53,708 nucleotides of DNA, taken from positions 1 to 53,708 of the forward strand of contig CASFMJ010000037.1 of NCBI GenBank assembly GCA_949295785.1, read 5' to 3'. Below, in pieces: positions 34,984 to 45,391 of this stretch. This DNA is from an uncultured Bacillota bacterium (GTDB lineage: Bacteria > Bacillota > Clostridia > Peptostreptococcales > Anaerovoracaceae). Position 1 is the stretch's first letter. Every line of letters begins with the position of its first letter. A program made the position numbers and the translations under genes. Under the pieces are notes generated by a model. It was not told the origin of the DNA. It did no database searches and saw only the letters and a program-made list of their open reading frames with translations.

Positions 34984-35065
34984 TATTCTGCCTTGAAACC
35001 GAGTAAGTATTTATAATGTTAAAAGCGACCTTGTTTCTGTTTTAGGTAGAAATGAGGTCTTTTTT
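34937..35065 (+). promoter_or_regulatory. Transcription attenuator with mutually exclusive hairpins
   Basis: Three RNA pairings compete. In pairing 1:2, TACTCGGT (34937-34944, inside leader codons 7-9) matches ACCGAGTA (34998-35005) over 8 perfect pairs. In pairing 2:3, GAAAC (34995-34999) matches GTTTC (35033-35037) and, across a one-nt bulge, GAG (35001-35003) matches CTT (35030-35032). In pairing 3:4, 35027-35038 pairs with 35048-35059 over 12 bp including two G-U wobbles, followed by six U, which is an intrinsic terminator. A ribosome stalled on the Ile/Leu codons would break 1:2, free segment 2 to bind segment 3 and prevent the terminator. No T-box sequence is seen. The 2:3 helix is short and was found by eye. 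Confidence 0.72.
35027..35065 (+). terminator. Leader terminator of the leu-ilv attenuator
   Basis: GACCTTGTTTCT (35027-35038), 9-nt loop, AGAAATGAGGTC (35048-35059), then six T. The stem is continuous if two central G-U wobbles are allowed. It lies 51 nt before leuA and within its transcript, so it must be conditional. Confidence 0.82.
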
Positions 35066-35072
35066 ATATCCG

Positions 35073-35084
35073 GGATAATTATCC
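35073..35084. repeat. 12-bp perfect palindrome before leuA
   Basis: GGATAATTATCC is perfectly self-complementary with no loop, lying between the leader terminator and the leuA ribosome binding site. It could be a protein-binding site or a chance AT-rich palindrome. Confidence 0.3.
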
Positions 35085-35115
35085 TGACATAGCACAAACA
35101 GAAAGGAATCTTGAA

Positions 35116-36843
35116 ATGAAAACAGAAATTAAAAGTAAAGCTTGCGGTATGAAAAACCATACAAAGTACAGCATAGGTTATTTTATGCCGCCGGCAGAAT
35201 CCACCCGGTGGGTGATGAAAGACCATATCGACAAAGCTCCCATATGGTGCAGCGTTGACCTGAGGGACGGTAATCAGGCTCTGATCGTTCCGATGAGTCT
35301 TGATGAAAAGCTGGATTTCTTCAGATTGCTATGCGACATAGGTTTTAAAGAGATAGAAGTAGGTTTTCCGGCCGCTTCCGAAACTGAATACGAATTTCTG
35401 AGAAAACTGATAGAGGATGATCTTATTCCTGATGATGTGACAATACAGGTTCTGACTCAGTCCAGAGAACATATCATCAAAAAAACTTTTGAAGCCGTAG
35501 AGGGTGCTAAAAATGTGATAATTCATCTTTATAACTCTACTTCAGTGGCTCAGAGACAGCAGGTATTCAGAAAAAGCAAAGAAGAAATCAAAGATATAGC
35601 CGTTTTCGGTGCAAAAATGATTGATGAATATGCAGCTCAAATGAAAGAAACAAACTTTACATTCGAGTATTCACCGGAAAGCTTTACAGGGACAGAAATG
35701 GAGTTCGCCCTTGATATATGTAACGCTGTGATAGATATATGGAAGCCGCGTCCCGAAAGAAAAGTCATCATTAACCTTCCGGCCACAGTTTCTATGTCTA
35801 TGCCTCATGTTTACGCGTCCCAGATAGAGTATATGAGCAATAACCTCAAATACAGAGAAAATGTAATCGTTTCGCTCCATCCTCATAATGACAGAGGAAC
35901 CGCAGTTGCTGACTGTGAACTGGGAATACTGGCCGGCGGAGACAGAGTAGAGGGAACTCTCTTTGGAAACGGAGAAAGAACAGGCAATGCCGATTTAGTC
36001 ACCGTGGCTATGAACCTTTATTCCCACGGAGTTGACCCAAAACTTGATTTTACAAACATGCCATACATAGTTAAAATGTATGAGAAATTTACTGACATGA
36101 AAGTTCCTCCACGTCAGCCATACGGAGGAGAACTGGTATTTGCCGCTTTCTCAGGGTCTCATCAGGATGCAATTGCCAAAGGCATGCATTACAGAGAAGA
36201 ATTTGAACCGGATAAATGGAACGTTCCGTATATCCCAATCGATCCCCATGATATCAGCAGAGTGTATGAGGCTGATGTGATAAGAATCAACAGCCAGTCG
36301 GGCAAGGGAGGAGTGGCATATATACTCGAGACCAACTTCGGATATCATCTGCCGGCTGCAATGAGAGAGGAAATAGGGTATCTGATGAAACACGTATCAG
36401 ATATCAATCACAAGGAACTGGCTCCCGAAAAAATACTCGATATATTTACTAAAGAGTATGTCAACAGAAAAGATAAATATGAGCTTAAGGATGCCACATT
36501 CAAACGTCTGCCTCAGTCCGAAAGTCTGGGAGACAACGGCATAGAAGCCGATATCGTTACAGTAATAGACGGAAAGACATATGATCTTTCAGGAAAAGGA
36601 AACGGACGTCTCGACGCCATAATGAATGCGCTCCGCAAAGGTCCCGACAAAATTGACTGTGAATTCGTGACATATGAGGAACACGCACTGGAGTCTGAGT
36701 CCAATTCAAGAGCCGCCGCATATGTGGCCATGAAAGATAAAAAAGGAAACACCTACTGGGGTGTAGGTATACATAACGACATCATCTATGCATCCGTTAA
36801 CGCATTGATGTCAGCCATCAACAGAGCATTTTTAAAGAGGTAG
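35116..36843 (+). CDS. leuA: 2-isopropylmalate synthase, long type
   Basis: LeuA condenses acetyl-CoA with 2-oxoisovalerate, the committed leucine step. The 575-residue protein matches the longer LeuA group found in actinobacteria and some clostridia, with DRLRDGNQ-type motif [16 protein letters not shown] near residue 42, substrate and metal motifs [13 protein letters not shown] and [18 protein letters not shown], and a C-terminal regulatory domain (about 440-570) that mediates leucine feedback inhibition in the family. ATG 35116 follows AGGA (35105-35108). It is the first structural gene after the attenuator and is followed by leuC after 4 nt. Confidence 0.94.
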   Translation: MKTEIKSKACGMKNHTKYSIGYFMPPAESTRWVMKDHIDKAPIWCSVDLRDGNQALIVPMSLDEKLDFFRLLCDIGFKEIEVGFPAASETEYEFLRKLIEDDLIPDDVTIQVLTQSREHIIKKTFEAVEGAKNVIIHLYNSTSVAQRQQVFRKSKEEIKDIAVFGAKMIDEYAAQMKETNFTFEYSPESFTGTEMEFALDICNAVIDIWKPRPERKVIINLPATVSMSMPHVYASQIEYMSNNLKYRENVIVSLHPHNDRGTAVADCELGILAGGDRVEGTLFGNGERTGNADLVTVAMNLYSHGVDPKLDFTNMPYIVKMYEKFTDMKVPPRQPYGGELVFAAFSGSHQDAIAKGMHYREEFEPDKWNVPYIPIDPHDISRVYEADVIRINSQSGKGGVAYILETNFGYHLPAAMREEIGYLMKHVSDINHKELAPEKILDIFTKEYVNRKDKYELKDATFKRLPQSESLGDNGIEADIVTVIDGKTYDLSGKGNGRLDAIMNALRKGPDKIDCEFVTYEEHALESESNSRAAAYVAMKDKKGNTYWGVGIHNDIIYASVNALMSAINRAFLKR

Positions 36844-36847
36844 TTTT

Positions 36848-38110
36848 ATGAGTATGACAATGACACAGAAAATACTGGCTGATCATGCCGGACTTAAAGA
36901 AGTTAAAGCCGGACAGCTGATAGAGGCCAGACTGGACATGGTGCTGGGAAACGATATTACGTCGCCTGTGGCCATAAATGAATTTGAAAAGGCGGGATTT
37001 AATTCGGTTTTTGATAAGTCAAAAATATCACTTGTCATGGACCACTTCACTCCCAACAAAGACATAAAGGCTGCTCAGCAGTGTAAGCAGACGAGAACCT
37101 TTGCCAGAAAATTCGATATAGATAATTTTTATGATGTGGGAAATATGGGTGTTGAACATGCACTGCTGCCGGAAATGGGACTGGTGGCTGCCGGCGAATG
37201 TATAATAGGAGCTGATTCCCATACTTGTACATACGGCGCCTTAGGTGCTTTTTCCACAGGCGTAGGCAGCACTGATATGGCTGCAGGAATGGCAACAGGG
37301 AAGGCATGGTTCAAAGTTCCCGCTGCCATTAAGGTTGAGCTTTCTGGAAAACTTCCGCAATATGTGTCAGGAAAGGATGTCATTCTTCATCTTATAGGAG
37401 AGATAGGCGTCGACGGAGCATTATACAAATCCCTTGAATTTATGGGAGATGGGCTTTCTTCTCTGTCTATGGATGACAGACTCTGTATCTCAAATATGGC
37501 CATAGAAGCCGGAGCCAAAAATGGTATATTCATGGTTGACGAAACCACTGTTGAATATATGAAGGGCAGAGTTAACAGAGAATACAAAATATTCAAACCG
37601 GATGAAGATGCTGAATATGACAGAGTAATAAAAATTGATCTTGCAGCGCTCAGACCTACCGTGGCATTTCCTCATCTTCCCGAAAACACAAAGACTATCG
37701 ATCAGGTCGGGGAAGTCAAGATAGATCAGGTTGTCATAGGTTCATGTACCAATGGAAGACTTGAAGATATGAAAGCAGCAGCTGACATACTTAAAGGCAG
37801 AAAAGTTGCGCAGGATGTAAGGTGCATCGTAATTCCGGCTACACAGCATATTTACAAAGAATGCATCAGGCTTGGATATATGGACATATTTATCGATGCA
37901 GGATGTGCCGTATCTACTCCTACGTGTGGACCTTGCCTTGGCGGATATATGGGTATACTTGCCGAACACGAGCGGTGTGTTGCTACGACTAACAGGAATT
38001 TCATTGGCAGAATGGGACATAATCTTTCAGAGGTTTATCTGGCCAATCCGGCTGTAGCCGCTGCTTCGGCGGTGACAGGAAAGATCACAGATCCACAGGA
38101 GGTAATGTAG
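36848..38110 (+). CDS. leuC: 3-isopropylmalate dehydratase, large subunit
   Basis: LeuC and LeuD form the [4Fe-4S] isomerase of leucine synthesis. The 420-residue large subunit is of the shorter bacterial/archaeal type. Cluster ligands are in [11 protein letters not shown] and [13 protein letters not shown], and [23 protein letters not shown] is a family signature. ATG 36848 follows AAGAGG (36835-36840). leuD begins at the base right after its stop. Homoaconitase is a theoretical alternative but the operon makes leucine the clear pathway. Confidence 0.95.
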   Translation: MSMTMTQKILADHAGLKEVKAGQLIEARLDMVLGNDITSPVAINEFEKAGFNSVFDKSKISLVMDHFTPNKDIKAAQQCKQTRTFARKFDIDNFYDVGNMGVEHALLPEMGLVAAGECIIGADSHTCTYGALGAFSTGVGSTDMAAGMATGKAWFKVPAAIKVELSGKLPQYVSGKDVILHLIGEIGVDGALYKSLEFMGDGLSSLSMDDRLCISNMAIEAGAKNGIFMVDETTVEYMKGRVNREYKIFKPDEDAEYDRVIKIDLAALRPTVAFPHLPENTKTIDQVGEVKIDQVVIGSCTNGRLEDMKAAADILKGRKVAQDVRCIVIPATQHIYKECIRLGYMDIFIDAGCAVSTPTCGPCLGGYMGILAEHERCVATTNRNFIGRMGHNLSEVYLANPAVAAASAVTGKITDPQEVM

Positions 38111-38590
38111 ATGAAAGCATGCGGAAGAGTATTTAAATACGGAGATAATATTGATACTGATATAATCATTCCTGCAAGATACCTTAACACAAGCGACAGT
38201 AAAGAATTGGCTCAGCATTGCATGGAACCGGTGGATGAACAGTTCTTTAAAAATGTAAAAAAAGGTGATATAATGATAGGCGGTTTTAATTTTGGATGTG
38301 GTTCTTCAAGAGAACATGCGCCTATCGCCATAAAGGAATGCGGCATTTCATGTGTTATAGCAAAATCTTTTGCAAGAATTTTCTACAGAAATGCTATCAA
38401 TATAGGGCTTGCTATCATGGAATGTCCTGAAGCCGCTGAAGCCATCCAGGCAGGAAGTGAAGTAAGCGTTGATTTTGATACGGGCGTCATAAAAGATATA
38501 ACCAGCGGTAAAGAATATAAAGCAATGCCTTTTCCCGATTTTATAAACAATATAATTAAAAAAGGCGGACTGCTTAATTCAATAAAATGA
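38111..38590 (+). CDS. leuD: 3-isopropylmalate dehydratase, small subunit
   Basis: This is the 159-residue swivelling-domain partner of Leu[17 protein letters not shown] and the substrate-recognition region [44 protein letters not shown] are clear. It is directly abutted to leuC, with AGGAGG near the leuC end acting as ribosome binding site. The stop region is followed by ilvA. Confidence 0.95.
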   Translation: MKACGRVFKYGDNIDTDIIIPARYLNTSDSKELAQHCMEPVDEQFFKNVKKGDIMIGGFNFGCGSSREHAPIAIKECGISCVIAKSFARIFYRNAINIGLAIMECPEAAEAIQAGSEVSVDFDTGVIKDITSGKEYKAMPFPDFINNIIKKGGLLNSIK

Positions 38591-38616
38591 TAAACACTAA
38601 AGAAAGAGAGAAAAAA

Positions 38617-39834
38617 ATGCTTACATTACAGGCTTTTGAAGAGGCAGTGGAAGTGGTCAAAAAAGTGGCCATACCCACTGAGCTTATATACAGCAGCTAT
38701 CTGAGTGATCAGACAGGAAATAAAGTCTACCTTAAACCGGAAAATCTGCAGATGACCGGAGCTTACAAACTCAGAGGCGCTTATTATAAAATAAGCACTC
38801 TGACAGAAGAAGAAAGAAAGAGAGGTCTGGTTACTGCATCAGCCGGAAATCATGCCCAGGGCGTGGCTTATGCGGCAAAAGCATACGGATGCAGGGCTAT
38901 TGTGGTAATGCCTACTACAACACCGCTTATGAAGGTGGACAGGACTAAACGCTATGGTGCCGAAGTAGTCCTTTACGGAGATGTCTATGACGAATCTGCA
39001 GCATATGCGGAAAAACTGGCAGAAGAAAAAGGATACACCTTTATTCATCCTTTTGATGATCCGGCAGTTGCCACAGGGCAGGGAACCATAGCCATGGAAA
39101 TAATAAAAGAACTGCCTCTTGTGGATTACATACTGGTGCCTGTGGGAGGCGGAGGTCTTGCTACAGGTGTGGCAACTCTGGCAAAACTTTTAAATCCCAA
39201 GATAAAAGTAATAGGTGTCGAACCTGCCGGAGCAGCATGCCTTAAGGCTTCACTGAAAAACGGCAAACCCACTACGCTGAACAAAGTATCGACTATTGCT
39301 GACGGTACAGCAGTGAAAACACCGGGAAAAAATATCTTCCCTTATCTTCAGAAGGGATTAGACGATGTCATAACAGTAGAAGATGACGAACTTATAGTCG
39401 CATTCCTGGATATGGTCGAAAATCATAAACTGATAGTTGAAAATTCGGGATTGCTTACAGTTGCTGCATTGAAGCATCTTAAAGAAAAAGGGAAAAAAGT
39501 GGTTTCCATACTAAGCGGAGGAAACATGGATATAATCACCATGTCTTCTGTAGTTCAGCTGGGGCTTATAATGCGGGACAGAATATTTACAGTCTCTGTA
39601 CTGCTGCCTGACAAGCCGGGCGAACTGGTAAGAGTTGCTTCTACTATTGCCGGAGAACAGGGAAATGTTGTCAAACTTGAACATAATCAGTTTGTCTCTA
39701 CCAACAGAGCAGCAGCAGTAGAACTTAAAGTTACCATAGAAGCGTTCGGAACAGATCATAAGAACAGGATATGCAAGGCACTTGAAGCGGCAGGTTACAA
39801 ACCTAAACTTACCAGTGTCATAATGAATTCCTGA
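38617..39834 (+). CDS. ilvA: Threonine ammonia-lyase
   Basis: IlvA deaminates threonine to 2-oxobutyrate, feeding isoleucine synthesis. This is a 405-residue PLP enzyme with the Schiff-base lysine in MTGAYKLRGAYYK (Lys51), the serine-rich ASAGNHAQGVA loop and the glycine loop PVGGGGLATG. The C-terminal ACT-like domain begins near residue 325 (FTVSVLLPDKPGELVRVAS). Start ATG 38617 follows AGAGAG and agrees with the family N terminus MLTLQAFEEA. An in-frame ATG at 38587 overlapping leuD would add 10 residues. A single ACT-like domain is the shorter catabolic/clostridial form, but placement in this operon argues for a biosynthetic role. Confidence 0.93.
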   Translation: MLTLQAFEEAVEVVKKVAIPTELIYSSYLSDQTGNKVYLKPENLQMTGAYKLRGAYYKISTLTEEERKRGLVTASAGNHAQGVAYAAKAYGCRAIVVMPTTTPLMKVDRTKRYGAEVVLYGDVYDESAAYAEKLAEEKGYTFIHPFDDPAVATGQGTIAMEIIKELPLVDYILVPVGGGGLATGVATLAKLLNPKIKVIGVEPAGAACLKASLKNGKPTTLNKVSTIADGTAVKTPGKNIFPYLQKGLDDVITVEDDELIVAFLDMVENHKLIVENSGLLTVAALKHLKEKGKKVVSILSGGNMDIITMSSVVQLGLIMRDRIFTVSVLLPDKPGELVRVASTIAGEQGNVVKLEHNQFVSTNRAAAVELKVTIEAFGTDHKNRICKALEAAGYKPKLTSVIMNS

Positions 39835-39848
39835 TGGAGGGATAAGAT

Positions 39849-40931
39849 ATGAATTTTAAGATTGCTGTCATACCGGGAGACGGTATTGGCCCTGAAGTAA
39901 CGGCAGAGGCAGTAAAGGTGCTTGACGCTGTAGCAGACAGGTTCGGACACAAATTTGATTACAGTTATCTTGCAGCAGGCGGAGATGCCATCGATAAATA
40001 TGGAGAATGTCTGCCCAAAGAAACTGTTAAAGAAGCTAAAGAAAGTGATGCGGTGCTTCTTGGTGCGGTAGGAGGGCCAAAATGGGATGATCTTCCCGGA
40101 GAAGAAAGACCTGAAAAGGCTCTGCTGGGACTAAGAAAGGCTCTTGGACTTTTTGCCAATCTGAGGCCTGCGATCATGTTCGATGAATTAAAGGATGCAT
40201 GTCCGCTGAAAGAAGAAAAAGTAAAAGGCGGTCTCGATCTGATGGTGGTTCGTGAACTTACCGGCGGCATCTATTTCGGTGAAAGAGGAACAAGACAGAC
40301 CCAAGATATGGGACTTTCTGCTTATGACGTGGAGCTATACAGCGAAAAGGAAGTCCAAAGGGTGGCAGAAACAGCTTTTTCAATGGCTATGAAGCGAAAC
40401 AAAAAAGTCACCAGTGTGGATAAGGCCAATGTTCTTGAAAGCTCAAGGTTATGGCGAAAAACAGTAGCTGAAGTGGCAAAAAAATATCCGGAGGTAAAGC
40501 TGGAAAATCTGTATGTTGATAACACTGCAATGCAGCTTGTGTACGACCCCAAGCAGTTTGACGTCATACTTACCAGCAACATATTCGGAGATATTTTATC
40601 AGATGAGGCAAGCATGATAACAGGATCCATAGGCATGCTTCCTTCAGCCAGCCTTGCAGAAGGTAATTTCGGCATGTATGAGCCTGTACACGGTTCTGCA
40701 CCTGATATAGCCGGCACCGGCAGGGCAAATCCCACTGCTGCCATACTTTCGGCTTCAATGATGTTAAAATATACTTTTGGCCTTTCGGAAGAAGCTGCAG
40801 CTGTAGAAGACGCTGTAAAATCTGCATTAAAGGATGGCTACAGGACACCGGATATAATGACAGACGGCTGCAAAGCTGTTACCACCGGCCAACTTGGAGA
40901 CATTATTGCTGATAAATTAAGGAATAGATGA
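39849..40931 (+). CDS. leuB: 3-isopropylmalate dehydrogenase
   Basis: LeuB oxidatively decarboxylates 3-isopropylmalate with NAD+. The 360 residues are standard. The opening IAVIPGDGIGPEV, the RELTGGIYFGE motif, VDKANVLESSRLWRK, the metal aspartates in LSDEASMITGSIGMLPSASL and the NAD loop EPVHGSAPDIAGTGRANPTA are all present. GGAGGGATAAG precedes ATG 39849. The DUF815 ATPase gene begins one nt after its stop. Confidence 0.96.
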   Translation: MNFKIAVIPGDGIGPEVTAEAVKVLDAVADRFGHKFDYSYLAAGGDAIDKYGECLPKETVKEAKESDAVLLGAVGGPKWDDLPGEERPEKALLGLRKALGLFANLRPAIMFDELKDACPLKEEKVKGGLDLMVVRELTGGIYFGERGTRQTQDMGLSAYDVELYSEKEVQRVAETAFSMAMKRNKKVTSVDKANVLESSRLWRKTVAEVAKKYPEVKLENLYVDNTAMQLVYDPKQFDVILTSNIFGDILSDEASMITGSIGMLPSASLAEGNFGMYEPVHGSAPDIAGTGRANPTAAILSASMMLKYTFGLSEEAAAVEDAVKSALKDGYRTPDIMTDGCKAVTTGQLGDIIADKLRNR

Positions 40932-40932
40932 T

Positions 40933-42207
40933 ATGTATAAGATTCTTGAAAACCTTATAGTATTTTCCACAGGGGAAGGCTATGACATACTGGGAGAAAC
41001 AGCCCGGCTGTGTAAAAGAGCTGAAGAAGGAGAAAAAGACCTGAAACAGCGGACATATAAGATAGTGCGCGACATTCTGGAGCTGGCAGTAAAATATGGT
41101 TTCAGCGGGAATCTCTGGCAGAGTCTTATAGCTCTGTATATCGCATACAATGAGAATCCCTTTTCACTGGCTCTCGAGCGCGGCAGCCAGGCGGGAGAAA
41201 ATGTGTTTGCACGCAGAGACTGCCATGTACTGCGCAGACTGTTTTGTATGGATCTTTCAGAACTTGATGAAAAGCTGGGAACAGACTGTTTCAGCATTCT
41301 GAAAGACTATAACGGAATCACACCTCTTTCCGATTCGGGAAAAGTTGTACAAAATTTAAGAGACCGGTTTTCTTCATCTGATGATTTTTACAGAGATATC
41401 TCAGATTTTTACATGGAAAACGGAGTGGGTAATATCGGCTTATCCAAAGCGTTTTCAGTTTCCGCTGAAAACGGAAAAATCTCTTTTATTCCTGTAAGAG
41501 TGCTGGCAGACATTAAACTTTCGGATCTGGTGGGATATCAGGTTCAAAAGGAAAAATTAACCAAAAATACAGAAGCTTTTTTAAAGAAGAAACCGGCCAA
41601 CAACGTACTTCTGTTTGGTGACGGAGGTACGGGAAAAAGTACAAGCATCAGAGCTCTGGCCAACCAGTATCATAAAGACGGCCTGAGGATAATACAGGTT
41701 TACAGGCATCAGATGCAATATCTCAACAGGATAATATCCGCAGTAAAAATAAGAAATTATCGGTTTATCATCTATATGGACGATCTGTCATTTGAAGATT
41801 TTGAAACAGAGTACAAGTATCTCAAGGCAGTGATAGAAGGAGGTCTTGAACAGAGACCTGAAAATGTCCTGATATATGCCACGTCAAACAGACGTCATCT
41901 TATAAAAGAGACATGGAAAGACAGAAACGACATGGAGTTCTCCGGCGATATGCACAGGAGTGACTCAGTGGAAGAAAAACTCAGTCTTGCAGACAGATTC
42001 GGTGTACAGATTTTTTACGGCAAACCAACCGTGGAAGAATTCCACCATATAGTAGAAGTTCTGGCAATAAAAGAAAAAGTAAAAATCGATTCTGATGTGC
42101 TTCACAGTGAAGCAACCAAATGGGAAGTACGTCACGGAGGCGTTTCCGGAAGAAGCGCAAGACAGTTCATAGATTATATAAAGGGAACGGAGGAAAAATC
42201 AAAATGA
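40933..42207 (+). CDS. DUF815 AAA-type ATP-binding protein
   Basis: This 424-residue protein matches the DUF815 family of P-loop ATPases, whose function is not established. Walker A is GDGGTGKS (229-236) and Walker B is FIIYMDDL (278-285). NVLIYATSNRRHLIKE resembles the sensor 1 region and GVSGRSARQFIDYIK closes the chain. The first 190 residues are helical and unassigned. It lies within the leu-ilv operon, one nt after leuB and overlapping ilvB by 4 nt (ATGA), so it should be co-expressed with branched-chain amino acid enzymes. No enzyme of the pathway needs such an ATPase, so the link could be regulatory, chaperone-like or accidental. The base composition resembles its neighbours, with no sign of recent transfer. 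Confidence 0.82.
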   Translation: MYKILENLIVFSTGEGYDILGETARLCKRAEEGEKDLKQRTYKIVRDILELAVKYGFSGNLWQSLIALYIAYNENPFSLALERGSQAGENVFARRDCHVLRRLFCMDLSELDEKLGTDCFSILKDYNGITPLSDSGKVVQNLRDRFSSSDDFYRDISDFYMENGVGNIGLSKAFSVSAENGKISFIPVRVLADIKLSDLVGYQVQKEKLTKNTEAFLKKKPANNVLLFGDGGTGKSTSIRALANQYHKDGLRIIQVYRHQMQYLNRIISAVKIRNYRFIIYMDDLSFEDFETEYKYLKAVIEGGLEQRPENVLIYATSNRRHLIKETWKDRNDMEFSGDMHRSDSVEEKLSLADRFGVQIFYGKPTVEEFHHIVEVLAIKEKVKIDSDVLHSEATKWEVRHGGVSGRSARQFIDYIKGTEEKSK

Positions 42208-43871
42208 AAATGACAGGCGCAGAACTGGTTATGAACGTACTGCTGGAGCACGGTGTAGATACTGTGTTCGGATATCCGGGCGGTACCGCTCTTTTTCTAT
42301 ATGATGAGCTTTACAAATACAGCGACAGAATAAAACATGTACTGGTAGCGCATGAACAGGGCGGAGCACATGCTGCTGACGGATATGCAAGAGCAACAGG
42401 AAAGACCGGCGTTGCATTTTCCACCAGCGGACCCGGAGCCACCAATCTTGTGACAGGAATTGCCACAGCTTATATGGACAGCATTCCTACTGTATTTATA
42501 ACAGCCAATGTGGGAAAGCATCTGATAGGTCGTGACGCATTTCAGGAGATATGTATTACAGGGGTCACTTTCCCCATAACAAAGCATAATTATTTTGTAA
42601 ATAACAAGGAAGATCTTGCCGATGCACTGAGAAACGCCTTCAGAATAGCCAATGAAGGGCGCAAGGGACCTGTGCTTGTTGATATAACCAAAGATGTTAC
42701 AGAGGCAATAGTTGATTATGAGCCGAGAGAGCCATATCCGCTTGGTAAAATCAAAACTGAGGACTGTGAGGCGAAAGCTGAAAAGTTTGCCAGACTGATA
42801 AATGCTTCTTCAAAGCCTGTTATAATGGTAGGCGGAGGCGTAATAGCATCTGAAAGTTATGAAGAAGTAATAAGGCTTTCGGAAAAAGCAGATATGCCGG
42901 TGGTTACCACACTGATGGGCATGGGAGCAGTGCCTTCTTCCTGTGAAAGATATTTCGGAATGATTGGCATGCACGGATCTTTCGCAGCAAACAAAGCCAT
43001 TTCCGAAGCCGATCTCATACTTACACTGGGCAGCAGATTCAGCGACAGAGTAGCATTAAAACCTGACAGCTTCGGTAAAAAAGCCAAGATACTCCAGATA
43101 GATATAGACAAGAGTGAAGTAGGTAAAAATGTGGCTGTTTCGGAGTATATAGTAGGAGACTGCAAGGAAGTGCTGGAAAAACTTGTTCCTCTGGCAGATA
43201 AAGCTGACCATTCAGCATGGCTTGCTGAAATAAAAGGGTGGAACATGGAAAAACCTATGACTGTAAAAGAGGATAACGGCAGGATGAATCCTCAGGAAAT
43301 CATAGAGTATCTGTGTGACCACAGTGATAAAGAAACAGTTTTTGTCACTGATGTAGGTCAGCATCAGATGTGGGCAGCCCAATATGTAAAGCAGACATCA
43401 CCGAGAAATTTCCTCTCCAGCGGAGGCCTTGGAACTATGGGCTTCGGATATGGTGCGGCAATAGGCGCTCAGATGGGAAACCCTGACAAGAGAGTCATAC
43501 ATCTGACAGGTGACGGTTCATTCCATATGAATCTCAACGAAGCCTGTACCGCCGTTTCAAACAACCTGCCTATAATAACAGTTATATTCAACAATCGTGT
43601 ACTGGGCATGGTATATCAGTGGCAGACAGCTTTTTACGGAAAGAGATATTCAAATACCACGCCTGAAAGAAAAACCGATTTTGTAAAACTGATAGAAGCT
43701 TTCGGCGGACACGGTTTCAGAGTAAATGACATGAATGAACTGGCAGAAGCTTACAGTAAAGCTTTAAATATGGAAGGTCCTGTATGGATCGAATGTAACA
43801 TTGCTGTTGAAGATAAGGTACTGCCCATGATACCCAACGGCAAGACCATAGATGACATGCTGTTTGAATAG
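42204..43871 (+). CDS. ilvB: Acetolactate synthase, catalytic subunit
   Basis: IlvB is the ThDP enzyme forming acetolactate or acetohydroxybutyrate, the first shared step of valine/leucine and isoleucine synthesis. The 555 residues include the catalytic glutamate region VLVAHEQGGAHAADGYARATG, the FAD-binding middle domain, and the ThDP/Mg motif TGDGSFHMNLNEACTAVSNN. ATG 42204 overlaps the DUF815 stop (ATGA) and has GGAGG at 42189-42193. A longer frame open from 42120 would run inside the DUF815 gene and is not supported. ilvN follows after 13 nt. Confidence 0.95.
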   Translation: MKMTGAELVMNVLLEHGVDTVFGYPGGTALFLYDELYKYSDRIKHVLVAHEQGGAHAADGYARATGKTGVAFSTSGPGATNLVTGIATAYMDSIPTVFITANVGKHLIGRDAFQEICITGVTFPITKHNYFVNNKEDLADALRNAFRIANEGRKGPVLVDITKDVTEAIVDYEPREPYPLGKIKTEDCEAKAEKFARLINASSKPVIMVGGGVIASESYEEVIRLSEKADMPVVTTLMGMGAVPSSCERYFGMIGMHGSFAANKAISEADLILTLGSRFSDRVALKPDSFGKKAKILQIDIDKSEVGKNVAVSEYIVGDCKEVLEKLVPLADKADHSAWLAEIKGWNMEKPMTVKEDNGRMNPQEIIEYLCDHSDKETVFVTDVGQHQMWAAQYVKQTSPRNFLSSGGLGTMGFGYGAAIGAQMGNPDKRVIHLTGDGSFHMNLNEACTAVSNNLPIITVIFNNRVLGMVYQWQTAFYGKRYSNTTPERKTDFVKLIEAFGGHGFRVNDMNELAEAYSKALNMEGPVWIECNIAVEDKVLPMIPNGKTIDDMLFE

Positions 43872-43884
43872 AGGAGGAAGCGAC

Positions 43885-44358
43885 ATGAAAAAAGAAGTAG
43901 TCAGCATTTATGTGGATAACAAAGCCAATGTTTTGACGAGAGTCGTAAGCCTCTACGGAAGGAGAGGTTTCAATATCGATTCTCTCACTGTATCCGCCAC
44001 AAATGATCCTGATATTTCAAGGATTACCATAACTTTTGAAGGTGATAATCTTACCCTTCACCAGATAGTATCTCAGACTGAAAAACTGGAAGTTGTCAGG
44101 AGCATAAAGACTCTTGACGGAAAGAAGAGTTTTTTCAGGGAACTGCTTATGGTCAAAGTGGCCGCTGATAAGGAAAAACGCAGAGAAGTTAAAGAGATAG
44201 TCGATATTTACAGAGCAAAGATCATCAGTCTTACTAAAGACGAAATGGTACTGGAACTTACAGGAGCTCCCGAAAAACTGGACGCTTTCCTGGATATGCT
44301 CACAGATTATGATATAACAGATATTTGCAGAACCGGTGTAACCGGTATCGAAAAATAA
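43885..44358 (+). CDS. ilvN: Acetolactate synthase, regulatory subunit
   Basis: This 157-residue small subunit raises IlvB activity and confers valine feedback sensitivity. An N-terminal ACT domain (VVSIYVDNKANVLTRVVSLYGRRGFNIDSLTV) and the C-terminal domain (RELLMVKVAADKEKRREVKEIVDIYRAKII) are typical. Start ATG 43885 has GAGGAGG 7 nt upstream; the upstream in-frame ATG at 43852 lies within ilvB and lacks support. It is also called ilvH in other naming. Confidence 0.94.
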   Translation: MKKEVVSIYVDNKANVLTRVVSLYGRRGFNIDSLTVSATNDPDISRITITFEGDNLTLHQIVSQTEKLEVVRSIKTLDGKKSFFRELLMVKVAADKEKRREVKEIVDIYRAKIISLTKDEMVLELTGAPEKLDAFLDMLTDYDITDICRTGVTGIEK

Positions 44359-45381
<1,023 letters not shown>

Positions 45382-45391
45382 GAGGAAAAAT

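Noticed and set aside
34888-35115. T-box riboswitch in the leuA leader
   Set aside because: The leader is short, has no T-box sequence (AGGGUGGNACCGCG-like) and no recognisable specifier stem; the Ile/Leu reading frame explains the structure better.
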